Source of the DNA: Microvirga arabica
GTDB lineage: Bacteria; Pseudomonadota; Alphaproteobacteria; Rhizobiales; Beijerinckiaceae
Assembly (NCBI RefSeq): GCF_016811235.1
Contig: NZ_JAFBID010000003.1
Location: 62,001 to 126,000 of the forward strand
DNA: 64,000 bases
Direction: 5' to 3'
Below, piece after piece: positions 8,387 to 17,296 of the stretch. The notes under the pieces are model-generated. The model had not been told where the DNA came from and made no database searches. It worked only from the letters and a program-made list of their open reading frames with translations. Numbering within the stretch: the stretch's first letter is position 1; the number at the start of each line of letters is the position of its first letter. Both the position numbers and the translations under genes were made by a program.

Positions 8387-9360
8387 TGACCGATACTCCC
8401 CTTATTCTCGCTGTCCCCTCCAAGGGCCGCCTGCAGGAGAACGCGGCCGCGTTCTTCGCCCGCGCCGGGCTCGTCTTCACCCAGTCCCGCGGCGCGCGCG
8501 ATTACCGCGGCACGCTCAAAGGCGTTCCGGACGTGGAGGTCGCTTTCCTGTCGGCCTCCGAGATCGTGAGCCAGCTCAGCTCGGGCACGGCCCATCTCGG
8601 TATCACCGGCGAGGATCTGATCCGCGAGCAGATCCCGGATGCGGATACGGCCGTCGAGATGCTGACGCCGCTCGGCTTCGGCCATGCCAACGTGGTGGTG
8701 GCGGTGCCGCAGGCCTGGATCGATGTGCGGACAATGGCCGATCTCGACGAGGTGGCGGCCGACATCCGTGCCCGCCACGGCACCAAGATGCGGGTGGCGA
8801 CCAAGTACGTGAACCTCACCCGCCGCTTCTTCGCCGAAAAGGGCGTGTCCGACTACCGGATCGTCGAGAGCCTGGGCGCCACGGAAGGCGCGCCGGGCGC
8901 GGGCTCGGCGGAGCTGATCGTGGACATAACCACCACCGGGGCGACACTCGCCGCCAATGCCCTGAAGATCCTCGACGACGGGGTGATGCTGCGCTCCGAG
9001 GCCAACCTCGTGGCCTCCGCCCGGGCGCCCTGGACGGATCGGGCCAAGGCCGCCGCCACGGCCGTGCTCACCCGCATCGCCGCCGAGGAGGAAGCGCGCA
9101 CGAGCCGCGAGGTTCGGGCGTGCCTCGATCCGGCGAAAGCCGCAGGCCTGGCGCCGCTCGTCAGGGAGCACGGCGCTACCCTGCCCTATGGCAATGCCCT
9201 GGGGCGCGAGATCGTGCTCCATTGCCGCACCGCAACCGTGTTCGACATCGTGACGGCCCTGCAGAACCTCGGAGCCCAGGACATCTCCGTCCGGGCCTTC
9301 GATTACCTGTTCCGTCCTACGAATGCGCTCACCGAGCGGCTGCTGCGGCGCATCGGCTAG
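8386..9360 (+). CDS. hisG: ATP phosphoribosyltransferase catalytic subunit
   Basis: 324 aa. It condenses ATP and PRPP in the first step of histidine synthesis. The N terminus LAVPSKGRLQENA, the central ATKYVNLTRRFF and the PRPP-binding loop near VDITTTGATLAANAL are typical. It is longer than the ~210-residue short form but works with HisZ, as in other alphaproteobacteria. Start overlaps the hisZ stop. No other his biosynthetic gene follows; the next gene is an unrelated secreted protein. Confidence 0.95.
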   Translation: MTDTPLILAVPSKGRLQENAAAFFARAGLVFTQSRGARDYRGTLKGVPDVEVAFLSASEIVSQLSSGTAHLGITGEDLIREQIPDADTAVEMLTPLGFGHANVVVAVPQAWIDVRTMADLDEVAADIRARHGTKMRVATKYVNLTRRFFAEKGVSDYRIVESLGATEGAPGAGSAELIVDITTTGATLAANALKILDDGVMLRSEANLVASARAPWTDRAKAAATAVLTRIAAEEEARTSREVRACLDPAKAAGLAPLVREHGATLPYGNALGREIVLHCRTATVFDIVTALQNLGAQDISVRAFDYLFRPTNALTERLLRRIG

Positions 9361-9470
9361 GTGCGATTTCTCCAGCGGGACCAGGACAACATCACCATGT
9401 GATCACCTTGGGCGTTGCCTCTGCGCGCAAGGTTCCTTATGGTCCGGACGTTTCCGATGTAGAGGTTCCG

Positions 9471-9953
9471 ATGAACGCGCTTCGACTTGCGACATGCCTG
9501 GTGGCTCTGGCCGCCGCCTCGGGAGCTCATGCCCAGTCAGCCGCCGCCACCCTCGGCCGCCCGGTCGGCCCGACCCGTCAGGTCGACACCAAGGTTCCGC
9601 AGCCTGGCCAGAACGGCAAGATCTTCCCGCTCAACTCTTCCTGGGTGGCCGTGAGCCTGAACGGCAAGCCCTTCACCGGCGAGCGCCCGAGCTTCAGGCT
9701 CGACGACCAGATGCGCGCCACCGGCTTTTCCGGCTGCAACACCTATGCCACCGCGGCCTACCCGCTGCGCGAGCAGGTGCTGGCCGTCGGCCCCTTCGCC
9801 CTGACGAAGAAGAGCTGCGACAAGTCCGCCATGGCCATCGAGCAGTCCTTCCTCGTGGCGCTCCGCTCTTCGGGCAAGTGGGACATCGATGGCCGCAACC
9901 TGATCATCAAGACCCAGAACGGCGGCGAGCTGCGCTTCGAGCGCTCTCTCTGA
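9471..9953 (+). CDS. Secreted META-domain protein (HslJ-like)
   Basis: 160 aa from ATG 9471. A Sec signal peptide (residues 1-22, ending SGAHAQ) is followed by a META domain: LNSSWVAVSLNGKPF, a SGCNTY motif, and GPFALTKKSC near its end. META/HslJ proteins are small periplasmic or outer-membrane proteins linked to stress and antibiotic tolerance; no biochemical role is assigned. The two cysteines (in SGCNTY and KKSCDK) are a likely disulfide pair. A long in-frame extension back to 8190 is an artefact of the GC-rich hisZ/hisG sequence. Confidence 0.88.
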   Translation: MNALRLATCLVALAAASGAHAQSAAATLGRPVGPTRQVDTKVPQPGQNGKIFPLNSSWVAVSLNGKPFTGERPSFRLDDQMRATGFSGCNTYATAAYPLREQVLAVGPFALTKKSCDKSAMAIEQSFLVALRSSGKWDIDGRNLIIKTQNGGELRFERSL

Positions 9954-9977
9954 GGCTTTCGCTGGGGATTGAATGAA

Positions 9978-10010
9978 AAGGCCGGCTTCAAGCCGGCCTT
10001 CTTTGTTTGT
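9978..10010 (+). terminator. Rho-independent terminator after the META gene
   Basis: Stem AAGGCCGGCTT / AAGCCGGCCTT followed by CTTTGTTTG. Confidence 0.85.
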
Positions 10011-10015
10011 CTCAG

Positions 10016-10115
10016 TGTCATTCCCGGCCGGAGCGCAGCGGAGGGGAAGGGAATCCATAGCGCTGAGCGTGATCGTGGATCCCCTTCCCGGTTCTGCGGA
10101 CCGCCGGGGATGACA
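10016..10115. repeat. Interspersed palindromic repeat, family A, copy 1
   Basis: 100-bp imperfect palindrome bounded by TGTCATTCCCGG and CCGGGGATGACA with internal GGGAATCCAT and GTGGATCCCC segments. Related copies are at 30355-30450 and 53431-53529. All three are intergenic. Confidence 0.85.
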
Positions 10116-10122
10116 CCCACCT

Positions 10123-10153
10123 CGTCATAGCCGGGCTTGTCCCGGCCATCCCA
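10123..10153. repeat. Interspersed palindromic repeat, family B, half copy
   Basis: Reads CGTCATAGCCGGGCTTGTCC then CGGCCATCC, the left arm of family B, directly after family A copy 1. It lies between the META gene and the ABC transporter. Confidence 0.7.
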
Positions 10154-10222
10154 TTTCCGAAAAGCATCGCGTTCAACATCATCGAGATCACCGGCACAAT
10201 GCTGGTGATGACGAAGGATGCC

Positions 10223-12325
10223 TCACTCCGCAGGCTCCGCCTGGCGCAGGTCCACGGGGGTGGAGAGGCCGCTCTCCGTCTTCTTCATGTCGATGCGCCG
10301 GTCATGGAAGGCCGCGAGCGTCGAACGGTGGCCGATGGACACCACCGTGGTCTGCGGCAGCTTCTCCTTGATGATGCGATAGACCTCGGCCTCCGTCGGC
10401 TCGTCGAGGGCCGCGGTCGCCTCGTCCAGGAACAGCCAGTCGGGCTTGGCCAGAAGCGCACGGGCCACCGCAAGGCGCTGCTGCTCGCCCAGCGACAAGG
10501 TCTGGCCCCAGGCCCGCTCCTCGTCGAGACGATCGGCGATCTGGGGCAGCTTCGCCGCCCGCAGGGCCTCGGCGATCTCGGCGTCGCTGTAGGCATTCGC
10601 TTCCCCGGGATAGGTCACCGCCTCGCGCAGATTGCCGATGGGGATGTAGGGCCGCTGCGGCAGGAGCATCATGGTCTGCCCCTCCGGCACCTGCACCTCG
10701 CCCTCGCCGAAAGGCCAGATGCCGGCGATGGCGCGGAACAGGGTGGACTTGCCCGACCCCGACGGACCGGTCATGAGCGTGCGCTCGCCCGGACGGAAGG
10801 CAAGGCCCTCCGCATGTAGGAGGGTGCTGCCGTCGGGCAGGCGCACGTCGAGGTTTTTCAGGCGCAGCTCGCGGCCGGGAACCTGCGTGATGGCAAGCTT
10901 ACTCTCGCCGCCGACCCGCTGCGCCGACGCGATCGCGCCCTCGAAGGTGGTGAGACGGTCGAGCACGGCCTTGTAGTCGGCAAGCGTCGTATAGATCGTG
11001 ATAAAGTAGGTGAGCGCCGACTCCACCCGCGAGAAGGCGCCGACCACCTGCTGCATCTGGCCGAGCGAGATCCTGCCGATGAAGTAGTAGGGCGCGGTGA
11101 GCATATAGGGCACTACCACATTGGCCTGGAAATAGGCCGACGTGAAGGTGTTCAGCTTGATGAGGCGGATGACGATCCGCATGTAGTTGTCGACGATCTG
11201 GCCGAAGCGCCGGGCGATGCCCTCCCGCTCGGCCGGTTCGCCGGACAGAAGCGCCACCTGCTCAGTGTACTCGCGCAGGCGCGCCAGGGAGAAGCGGTAG
11301 TTCGCCTCCACCCGCTCCTGCTCGAAGTTAAGGCCGATGAGCGGGCGGCCGATCAGGTGCGTCACCCAGGTGCCGAGGATCGCGTAACCGGCGCAGACCC
11401 AGACCAGCAGCCCCGGCACCTCCACGTTTGTGCCTGGGAAGGTGAAGCCGGCCGAGATCGTCCAGAGGATCGCTACGAAGGAGACCAGCGTGGCCGCCTG
11501 ATTCATGAGGCCGACAGAGAGCGAATAGGTGCTCTCGACAAACTTGCGCAGGTCTTCCGAGATGCGCTGGTCCGGGTTGTCGGCGCCGCGGCCGATCAGC
11601 TGCATCCGGTAATGGGCGCCGTCGCCCAGCCACTCGCCGACGTAGTAGGTGTTGAGATAGGCGCGCCAGCGGATGGTGAGTACGTTCTGCAGCAGCACCT
11701 CGGTGAGCGCGATGGCCACGAAGACGGCCGCGAGCGGCGTGAAGATGATGAAGAGCTGATACCAGAAGGCCGCCGCATCCTTGGCTTCCAGTGCATTGAA
11801 CATGTCGCGCGAGAAGAAGCTGAGACGGACGTTGAGAGCCACCTGCGCGAGGTTGATTGCGATCAGGGTTCCGATGAACCAAGTGCCGATAGTGCCCTCC
11901 CGCGCCCGCACGAGACCGATGAATGGAATGCGGATGATGCTGTCGGCTTGGGAATTGAGGTATCGGTCGGTGATGCGGCAGATGGTGCGAATGACGGGAA
12001 CATAGGAGAGCCCGAAGATGATCGCGCCGAATGCCGCCGCGCCGAGAGCCGCGGATGGCGGTGGGACATAGCCCGTGTAGTCGCCCGTGATAAAGCCGGC
12101 CCGGGCACCGAGGATCAGCGCCACAAGGATGAGATGCGTGGCCGTGAGCATCACGAGGAAGATGCGCAGGAATTTCGGGATCGCGCGACCCACGAACGCA
12201 ACCCCGGCAAGGGCCAGGGTCGAGAGGGGCAGGTAGAACGGAACGTCGACCGCCACGGACACGGAGGCCGCCAGAACCCCCAACCCCACGAGTGCCAGCA
12301 CGAGGCTCGCCTTGATCATACGCAT
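10223..12325 (-). CDS. SbmA/BacA-like ABC transporter, fused permease and ATPase
   Basis: 700 aa. The N-terminal half has several hydrophobic segments (about residues 5-30, 50-75, 95-115, 145-170, 190-215, 275-330) in the SbmA/BacA-like exporter-fold domain. The C-terminal nucleotide-binding domain has Walker A GPSGSGKST near residue 519, signature LSLGEQQRL, Walker B WLFLDEATAAL and the switch His in SIGHRSTL. This architecture matches the ABCD-type family including Bradyrhizobium BclA, which imports peptides and affects very-long-chain fatty acid modification of lipid A. The substrate here is unknown. The gene is divergent from metN with 251 bp between. Confidence 0.88.
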   Translation of the reverse strand: MRMIKASLVLALVGLGVLAASVSVAVDVPFYLPLSTLALAGVAFVGRAIPKFLRIFLVMLTATHLILVALILGARAGFITGDYTGYVPPPSAALGAAAFGAIIFGLSYVPVIRTICRITDRYLNSQADSIIRIPFIGLVRAREGTIGTWFIGTLIAINLAQVALNVRLSFFSRDMFNALEAKDAAAFWYQLFIIFTPLAAVFVAIALTEVLLQNVLTIRWRAYLNTYYVGEWLGDGAHYRMQLIGRGADNPDQRISEDLRKFVESTYSLSVGLMNQAATLVSFVAILWTISAGFTFPGTNVEVPGLLVWVCAGYAILGTWVTHLIGRPLIGLNFEQERVEANYRFSLARLREYTEQVALLSGEPAEREGIARRFGQIVDNYMRIVIRLIKLNTFTSAYFQANVVVPYMLTAPYYFIGRISLGQMQQVVGAFSRVESALTYFITIYTTLADYKAVLDRLTTFEGAIASAQRVGGESKLAITQVPGRELRLKNLDVRLPDGSTLLHAEGLAFRPGERTLMTGPSGSGKSTLFRAIAGIWPFGEGEVQVPEGQTMMLLPQRPYIPIGNLREAVTYPGEANAYSDAEIAEALRAAKLPQIADRLDEERAWGQTLSLGEQQRLAVARALLAKPDWLFLDEATAALDEPTEAEVYRIIKEKLPQTTVVSIGHRSTLAAFHDRRIDMKKTESGLSTPVDLRQAEPAE

Positions 12326-12378
12326 CTCCTGCCAGGATCCCTGCCCCGGCTCTTAGAAACTCAAGGCAGCCGGATCAA

Positions 12379-12425
12379 TGGCGCTTGTGGCGAAAGAAAG
12401 GAAGAACTTCTTCTCTGGGTGCGCC
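12379..12425. other. Stem-loop between the BacA-like gene and metN
   Basis: ATGGCGC and GCGCCAT bracket an internal GAAGAA-C-TTCTTC palindrome. It lies 54 bp upstream of the ABC gene start and could be in its 5' leader. I see no known riboswitch fold. Confidence 0.4.
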
Positions 12426-12473
12426 ATAGCGGCCTTGTGACAATAACAGCCAGGGGTCTGGTGCGTTAGAACG

Positions 12474-12517
12474 TTCTTTAAAAAAAACTGTCCTCTTAAA
12501 AGAACAAAACCGTTGAC
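12474..12517 (+). promoter_or_regulatory. Probable metNIQ control region
   Basis: Contains the interrupted palindrome GTTCTTT...AAAGAAC and then TTGACA near 12512, a candidate -35 box, 60 bp before metN; the matching -10 is weak. No SAM-II or SAM-I riboswitch is recognisable. Confidence 0.4.
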
Positions 12518-12576
12518 ATGGAGAACGGCATCCCCCATCTGTCTTGTCCGATACGAGACATCCTGAAGACGGATTA

Positions 12577-13671
12577 ATGAACGCTCCCCTTGGCTATATC
12601 GGCAACACGCCGGCCCAGCGCCTGATTCCGGCCCAGCCCATCGTGCGCCTGGAGAAGGTGTCGAAGACCTTCCCCGGTCGCGACGGCCAGCCCGTGACGG
12701 CCCTGCGCGAGATCGACCTCACGGTCCCCCAGGGCTCCATCCTCGGCGTGATCGGCCGCTCCGGCGCCGGCAAGTCGACCCTGATCCGTCTGGTGAACGG
12801 CCTTGAGAAGCCCTCCTCCGGCAAGGTGATCGTGGATGGCGCCGACATCGCGGCCCTGCCCGAGGCGGCGCTTCGGCATGCGCGCCGCTCCATCGGCATG
12901 ATCTTCCAGCACTTCAACCTGCTGTCCTCGCGCACGGCCGCCCAAAACATCGCCCTCCCCCTCGAGGTGGCAGGCTACGATAAGGCGGACATCCGGACGC
13001 GGGTCGAGGAGCTTCTCGCCCTAGTCGGCCTCTCCGACAAGCGCAACCGTTATCCGTCCGAGCTCTCCGGTGGCCAGAAGCAGCGCGTGGGCATCGCCCG
13101 GGCGCTCGCCACCAAGCCCAAGGTTCTGCTCTCCGACGAGGCAACCTCGGCCCTCGACCCGGAGACCACCCGGTCGATCCTCGACCTGCTCGCGCGCATC
13201 AACGAGGAACTCGGCCTCACCATCCTGCTCATCACCCATGAGATGGCCGTGATCCGCAATATCGCCCGCGAGGTCGCGGTGATCGAAGGTGGCGGCATCG
13301 TCGAGCAGGGCAATGTGTTCGAGGTCTTCACCCGGCCGCAGCACGAGGTCACCCGCTCCTTCCTGGCCGACGAATCCGGTCGCGCGTTGCCGCCCTATGT
13401 GCAGAGCAGACTCACATCCGAGGCGACGCCCGGCAGCCAGGCCGTCATTCGTATTGGCTTCCGTGGCCCCCATGCCACCGATCCGGTTCTGGCGCGGCTC
13501 GCCCGCGACCTCGATATCGAAGCCAATATCCTGTCCGGTTCGGTGGACGAGATTGCAGGACGCCCCTTCGGCACACTGGTCGTCGGCGTGCCGGAAACGT
13601 CGGTTTCCACCACCCTCGACTTTCTGAAGAAGCACGGTCTCGACACGGAGGTCCTCGGCTATGTCGCCTGA
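12577..13671 (+). CDS. metN: Methionine ABC transporter ATP-binding protein
   Basis: 364 aa from ATG 12577, which follows GAAGACGGA; a TTG at 12544 is less likely. ATPase of the D/L-methionine importer. Walker [10 protein letters not shown] near residue 60, Q-loop FQHFNLL, signature LSGGQKQR near 163, Walker [13 protein letters not shown] and switch His in LITHEM. A C-terminal NIL (ACT-like) domain of about 70 residues, from about VIRIGFRG, is the methionine-sensing regulatory domain that gives trans-inhibition. The stop overlaps the metI start by 11 bp, and metI and metQ follow, confirming the assignment. Confidence 0.94.
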   Translation: MNAPLGYIGNTPAQRLIPAQPIVRLEKVSKTFPGRDGQPVTALREIDLTVPQGSILGVIGRSGAGKSTLIRLVNGLEKPSSGKVIVDGADIAALPEAALRHARRSIGMIFQHFNLLSSRTAAQNIALPLEVAGYDKADIRTRVEELLALVGLSDKRNRYPSELSGGQKQRVGIARALATKPKVLLSDEATSALDPETTRSILDLLARINEELGLTILLITHEMAVIRNIAREVAVIEGGGIVEQGNVFEVFTRPQHEVTRSFLADESGRALPPYVQSRLTSEATPGSQAVIRIGFRGPHATDPVLARLARDLDIEANILSGSVDEIAGRPFGTLVVGVPETSVSTTLDFLKKHGLDTEVLGYVA

Positions 13672-14326
13672 GATGATCAACCTCATCGCCGCCTCCACGG
13701 GCGAAACCCTCTACATGGTCGCGGTCTCGGCCCTGATTGCGACTCTCTTCGGGCTGCCGCTCGGCGTCTATCTCGCCACCTCGGGCAAGGGCGAGCTCTT
13801 CGCAGCCCCTTGGGTCAATCGCGTGCTCGGCCTGATCGTCAACGCCACGCGCTCCACGCCCTTCATCATCCTCGTGGTGGCGATCATTCCCTTCACGCGC
13901 CTGATCGCCGGCACGTCCATCGGCACCAACGCCGCCATCGTGCCGCTGACCATCGCCGCAACGCCGTTCATCGCGCGGCTCATCGAAGGTGCGATCCGCG
14001 AGGTGGATCAGGGTCTCATCGAGGCGGCGCGCGCCTTCGGTGCGACCCCGCTCCAGATCGTGCTGAAAGTCCTGATCCCGGAGGCCCTCCCCGGCATCGT
14101 TCTCGGCCTGACGCTCGCGATCGTCTCCCTGCTCGGCTTCTCGGCCATGGTGGGTGCGGTCGGCGGCGGAGGCCTCGGCGATCTCGGCATTCGCTACGGC
14201 TACCAGCGCTTCATGCCCGAGATGATGCTCGCCGTGGTGGTCGTGCTCATCGTCCTCGTCCAGGCGGTGCAGAGCATCGGCGATCGCCTCGCCCGCCGCC
14301 TCAACAAGCGCATCCGCCACGCCTGA
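13661..14326 (+). CDS. metI: Methionine ABC transporter permease
   Basis: 221 aa inner-membrane permease with about five transmembrane helices. It shows the MetI features [13 protein letters not shown] early on and the [20 protein letters not shown] coupling loop that contacts MetN. The start overlaps the metN stop by 11 bp; metQ begins 35 bp after its stop. Confidence 0.94.
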   Translation: MSPEMINLIAASTGETLYMVAVSALIATLFGLPLGVYLATSGKGELFAAPWVNRVLGLIVNATRSTPFIILVVAIIPFTRLIAGTSIGTNAAIVPLTIAATPFIARLIEGAIREVDQGLIEAARAFGATPLQIVLKVLIPEALPGIVLGLTLAIVSLLGFSAMVGAVGGGGLGDLGIRYGYQRFMPEMMLAVVVVLIVLVQAVQSIGDRLARRLNKRIRHA

Positions 14327-14361
14327 TCACCGTCAAGTAACATCGCACAAGGAGTAACACG

Positions 14362-15147
14362 ATGTCCCTGAAGAACCTGGGCCTCGCCGCCCTCTTCTCC
14401 CTTGCCGCCCTGCCGGCTCTCGCGCAGACCCAGACGCTGCGCATCGGCGTCACGCCCGGCCCGCATGCGCAGATTCTGGAAGCCGTGAAGCCGCTGGCAG
14501 CGCAGAAAGGCCTCGACATCAAGATCGTCGAATTCTCCGATTACGTGGTGCCGAACGAGGCCCTGTCCTCCGGCGAATTGGAGGCGAACTCGTTCCAGCA
14601 TCAGCCGTATCTGGACAACCAGAAGGAAACCCGCGGCTACAAGATCGAGACCGTCGCGCAGACCGTGAACTTTCCGATCGGCATCTACTCCAAGAAGCAC
14701 AAGTCCTTCGATGCGCTGCCGAACGGCGCGAGCATCGCCATCCCGAACGATCCCACCAATGGCGGACGCGCGCTTCTGCTCCTCCAGGACAAGGGCGTGA
14801 TCAAGCTGAAGGACGGCGTGGGCTTCAAGCCGACGATCCTCGACGTCACCGAGAACACCAAGAAGCTGAAGTTCACCGAGATCGACGCAGCTCAGGCGCC
14901 GCGCGTGCTCGACGACGTGGATGCCGCCGTCATCAACACCAACTATGCCACGCAGGCCGGCCTCGACCCGGTCAAGGACGCCCTCACTCGCGAGAACCCA
15001 AAGGGTCCCTACGTCAACATCATCGCCGTGCGCGCCGCGGACAAAGATAAGCCGTGGGTGAAGACCCTCGTCGAAGCCTATCGCTCGCCCGAGGTGAAGA
15101 AGTTCGTGGAGGAGAAGTTCAAGGGCGCGGTGCTCGCCAGCTGGTAA
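14362..15147 (+). CDS. metQ: Methionine ABC transporter substrate-binding protein
   Basis: 261 aa, NlpA/MetQ family periplasmic binding protein. The signal peptide is residues 1-22, ending ALPALAQ; no lipobox cysteine is present, so it is predicted to be soluble rather than a lipoprotein as in E. coli. Family segments include RIGVTPGPHAQI, SSGELEANSFQHQPYL and the NPKGPYVNIIAVR region. It is preceded by AAGGAGTAAC and followed by a strong terminator, closing the metNIQ operon. Confidence 0.94.
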   Translation: MSLKNLGLAALFSLAALPALAQTQTLRIGVTPGPHAQILEAVKPLAAQKGLDIKIVEFSDYVVPNEALSSGELEANSFQHQPYLDNQKETRGYKIETVAQTVNFPIGIYSKKHKSFDALPNGASIAIPNDPTNGGRALLLLQDKGVIKLKDGVGFKPTILDVTENTKKLKFTEIDAAQAPRVLDDVDAAVINTNYATQAGLDPVKDALTRENPKGPYVNIIAVRAADKDKPWVKTLVEAYRSPEVKKFVEEKFKGAVLASW

Positions 15148-15173
15148 GCTCCGGTTGCTTTGCGATCTTGCAG

Positions 15174-15200
15174 AAGGCCGGGCTTGCGCCCGGCCTTTTT
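15174..15200 (+). terminator. Rho-independent terminator of metNIQ
   Basis: Stem AAGGCCGGGC / GCCCGGCCTT followed by TTTCTTT. Confidence 0.9.
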
Positions 15201-15210
15201 CTTTGCCGCG

Positions 15211-16290
15211 TCACTTCTGCCGCGGCTCCTTCAGGTTCTCTCCGGCCGTCACGAGGCTCCCCTGCCTCTTGGCCTTCACGGCTTCGAGCAGTGTCCAGGC
15301 GGCGTTGCGCACCTCGTCCTGTATAGCCTCGTCCTGATCCAATTCCTCGTGGCTCGTGGCATAGGGTTTCCAGTAGCCGATATAGCGGTCGAGCTCCGCG
15401 GCGGCGCCGGCCGGAATGAGATCCATGGCACTCAGCCAGTCGGAGATAGAGTGGCGAACGCCGCCTGCGCCCTCCGTGTCGCCGTGGACGATGACGGAGA
15501 AGAGCCGGCCTTCCAGGTGCTTGGGATAATCCCAGCCCTTCAGCTCCATGCCCTTCGCGATGTTGGTCTTCTTGCCCTGGGTCGAGGTCGGGTCCGGGTT
15601 GCCGCCGTCAGCGCAGACGAGGCGGTCCATCATCAGCTTCAAGGGCGAGGACACCTGATACCAGTTCACCGGCGTGACGATCATCACCCCGTGCGCCTCA
15701 ACCCATTTCGGGTAGATCTCGTTCATCCAGTCATGGACCTGCCCGAGCGAGTAGTTGGGATAGCAGGAGCACGGCCAGTGGCACAAAGCCGCCGCCGTCG
15801 AGAAACAGGCCTTGCAGGGGTGGATGTGGCGCCCGTACTCCGCGGTGAGACGGCTGAGTTCCAGCACCTCGACCTCTGTGTTCTCGGCGCTGCCGAGAAC
15901 CTGATGGGCGATCTCCACGAGGCGGTAGCTCTTGGACATCTCGCCCGGACAGGTGTGCTCGCTGCGGGAGGAGGCTGAAATCAACAGGAAGCGGGCCGGG
16001 CCGTTCGGATCCTCATGCCGCTTCTGCGCCACGTCGATGGCGTCCCTGGCGGCAATCCAGTCAACGGCAAGATCGTAATCGGGATCGGCGAAGCCGGGAC
16101 CGGCCTTGCGGGTCTTGGGGCTCTTGCGGTGATGGCTAAAGGCATCCCAGGCCGCGTCGGCAATCCGCTGCAACTCGGTCCCGAGCGGTTCGTAGGCCGG
16201 GTCCTGAAACTGCTCGAGAAACCTGCTGCGGAACTCAGCCTCGTCGAGGGTCGGATCGGGCGTACCCTTTCGTGCTTCTGGAGAGGACAA
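15211..16290 (-). CDS. Flavodoxin-fold NAD(P)H-dependent oxidoreductase with a Cys cluster
   Basis: 359 aa from TTG 16290, chosen because AGGAG lies 7 bases upstream; a TTG at 16323 has no ribosome site. The N-terminal ~110 residues are unassigned. The core resembles NADPH-dependent FMN reductases: LLISASSRSEHTC near residue 100, VIVTPVNWYQVSSPLKLMMD contacting FMN, and FSVIVHGDTEGAGG. A conserved-looking stretch HPCKACFSTAAALCHWPCSC contains five cysteines and could bind a metal or Fe-S cluster or form disulfides. Function is unknown. It is convergent with metNIQ. Confidence 0.8.
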   Translation of the reverse strand: MSSPEARKGTPDPTLDEAEFRSRFLEQFQDPAYEPLGTELQRIADAAWDAFSHHRKSPKTRKAGPGFADPDYDLAVDWIAARDAIDVAQKRHEDPNGPARFLLISASSRSEHTCPGEMSKSYRLVEIAHQVLGSAENTEVEVLELSRLTAEYGRHIHPCKACFSTAAALCHWPCSCYPNYSLGQVHDWMNEIYPKWVEAHGVMIVTPVNWYQVSSPLKLMMDRLVCADGGNPDPTSTQGKKTNIAKGMELKGWDYPKHLEGRLFSVIVHGDTEGAGGVRHSISDWLSAMDLIPAGAAAELDRYIGYWKPYATSHEELDQDEAIQDEVRNAAWTLLEAVKAKRQGSLVTAGENLKEPRQK

Positions 16291-16452
16291 AGCGCAGCTC
16301 CTGCGTTGCGGCGTGGTTGCCAAGCTTGGAACGCAGGTTATCCATGCCGGTTCCGGCGCTTCGTTGATGTTGGATCATCACTATTTGCTTATCGGGTCCC
16401 AAGCCCTACCTCGAAGCCCACCCTCCCTTCCGCACGATCTACGGAGCAGCCG

Positions 16453-17280
16453 ATGTCGACCATACCCACGATCCGCCTGAACGATGGAAACGCGATGCCG
16501 CAAGTGGGCTTCGGCGTCTGGCGGGTCTCCAACGAGGAAGCCAAGAGCGCCGTCGCAGGAGCCATCGAGGCCGGCTACCGCTCCATCGACACGGCATCGA
16601 TCTACGGTAACGAGGAGGGCGTGGGCGAGGCTATCCGCTCCACCTCCGTCCCGCGCGACCACCTCTTCATCACCACCAAGGTGTGGAACGACCGTCAGGG
16701 CTACGACAGCACCCTGCGCGCTTTCGACGAGAGCCTGGCGCGCCTCAAGGTCGATTATGTGGATCTCTACCTCATCCATTGGCCGGTGGCGGGCAGCGAG
16801 GCCTATCGCGACACCTGGCGGGCGCTGATCAAGCTGCAGCAGGACGGACGGGCAAAATCCATCGGCGTTTCGAACTTCATGGTGCCGCATCTGCAACGTG
16901 TGATCGACGAGACCGGCGTGACGCCTGCCGTCAACCAGATCGAGCTGCATCCCCGGTTCCAGCAGAAGGAACTGCAAGCCTTCCACAAGGCAAACGGCGT
17001 CGTCACGGAATGCTGGGGGCCGCTCGGGCAAGGCACGATCCTGTCCGACGAGACCTTCGCCGCCATCGGGCGCAAATACGGCAAGACGCCCGCCCAGGTC
17101 ATCCTGCGCTGGCACCTCGACAACGGCTTCGTGGTCATTCCGAAATCCGTGACGCCGTCACGCATCCGCGAGAACATCGACGTGTTCGACTTCCAGCTCG
17201 ATGCGGACGACATGCGCGCCATCGAGGCTCTCGACAGCGCCTCGGGCCGCGTCGGCCCCGACCCGGCGGTGTTTGCCTGA
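16453..17280 (+). CDS. Aldo/keto reductase
   Basis: 275 aa from ATG 16453. It is a TIM-barrel NADPH-dependent oxidoreductase of the DkgA/DkgB-like group. The catalytic tetrad is visible: Asp in YRSIDTASIYGNEEGVG with Tyr in SIYGNE, Lys in ITTKVWN, and His in LYLIHWPV. The NADP-binding VIPKSVTPSRIRENIDVFDF follows. Substrates of this family are 2,5-diketo-D-gluconate, methylglyoxal and other aldehydes; the actual one is unknown. The gene stands alone. Confidence 0.93.
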   Translation: MSTIPTIRLNDGNAMPQVGFGVWRVSNEEAKSAVAGAIEAGYRSIDTASIYGNEEGVGEAIRSTSVPRDHLFITTKVWNDRQGYDSTLRAFDESLARLKVDYVDLYLIHWPVAGSEAYRDTWRALIKLQQDGRAKSIGVSNFMVPHLQRVIDETGVTPAVNQIELHPRFQQKELQAFHKANGVVTECWGPLGQGTILSDETFAAIGRKYGKTPAQVILRWHLDNGFVVIPKSVTPSRIRENIDVFDFQLDADDMRAIEALDSASGRVGPDPAVFA

Positions 17281-17296
17281 TCATCGGGGATGGTTT

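Noticed and set aside
8190..9953. 587-codon open frame across hisZ/hisG into the META gene
   Set aside because: Only the last 160 codons from 9471 carry a signal peptide and META domain; the rest is an out-of-frame shadow of hisG.
12426..12576. SAM-II riboswitch before metN
   Set aside because: The compact pseudoknot pattern and its conserved residues could not be found.
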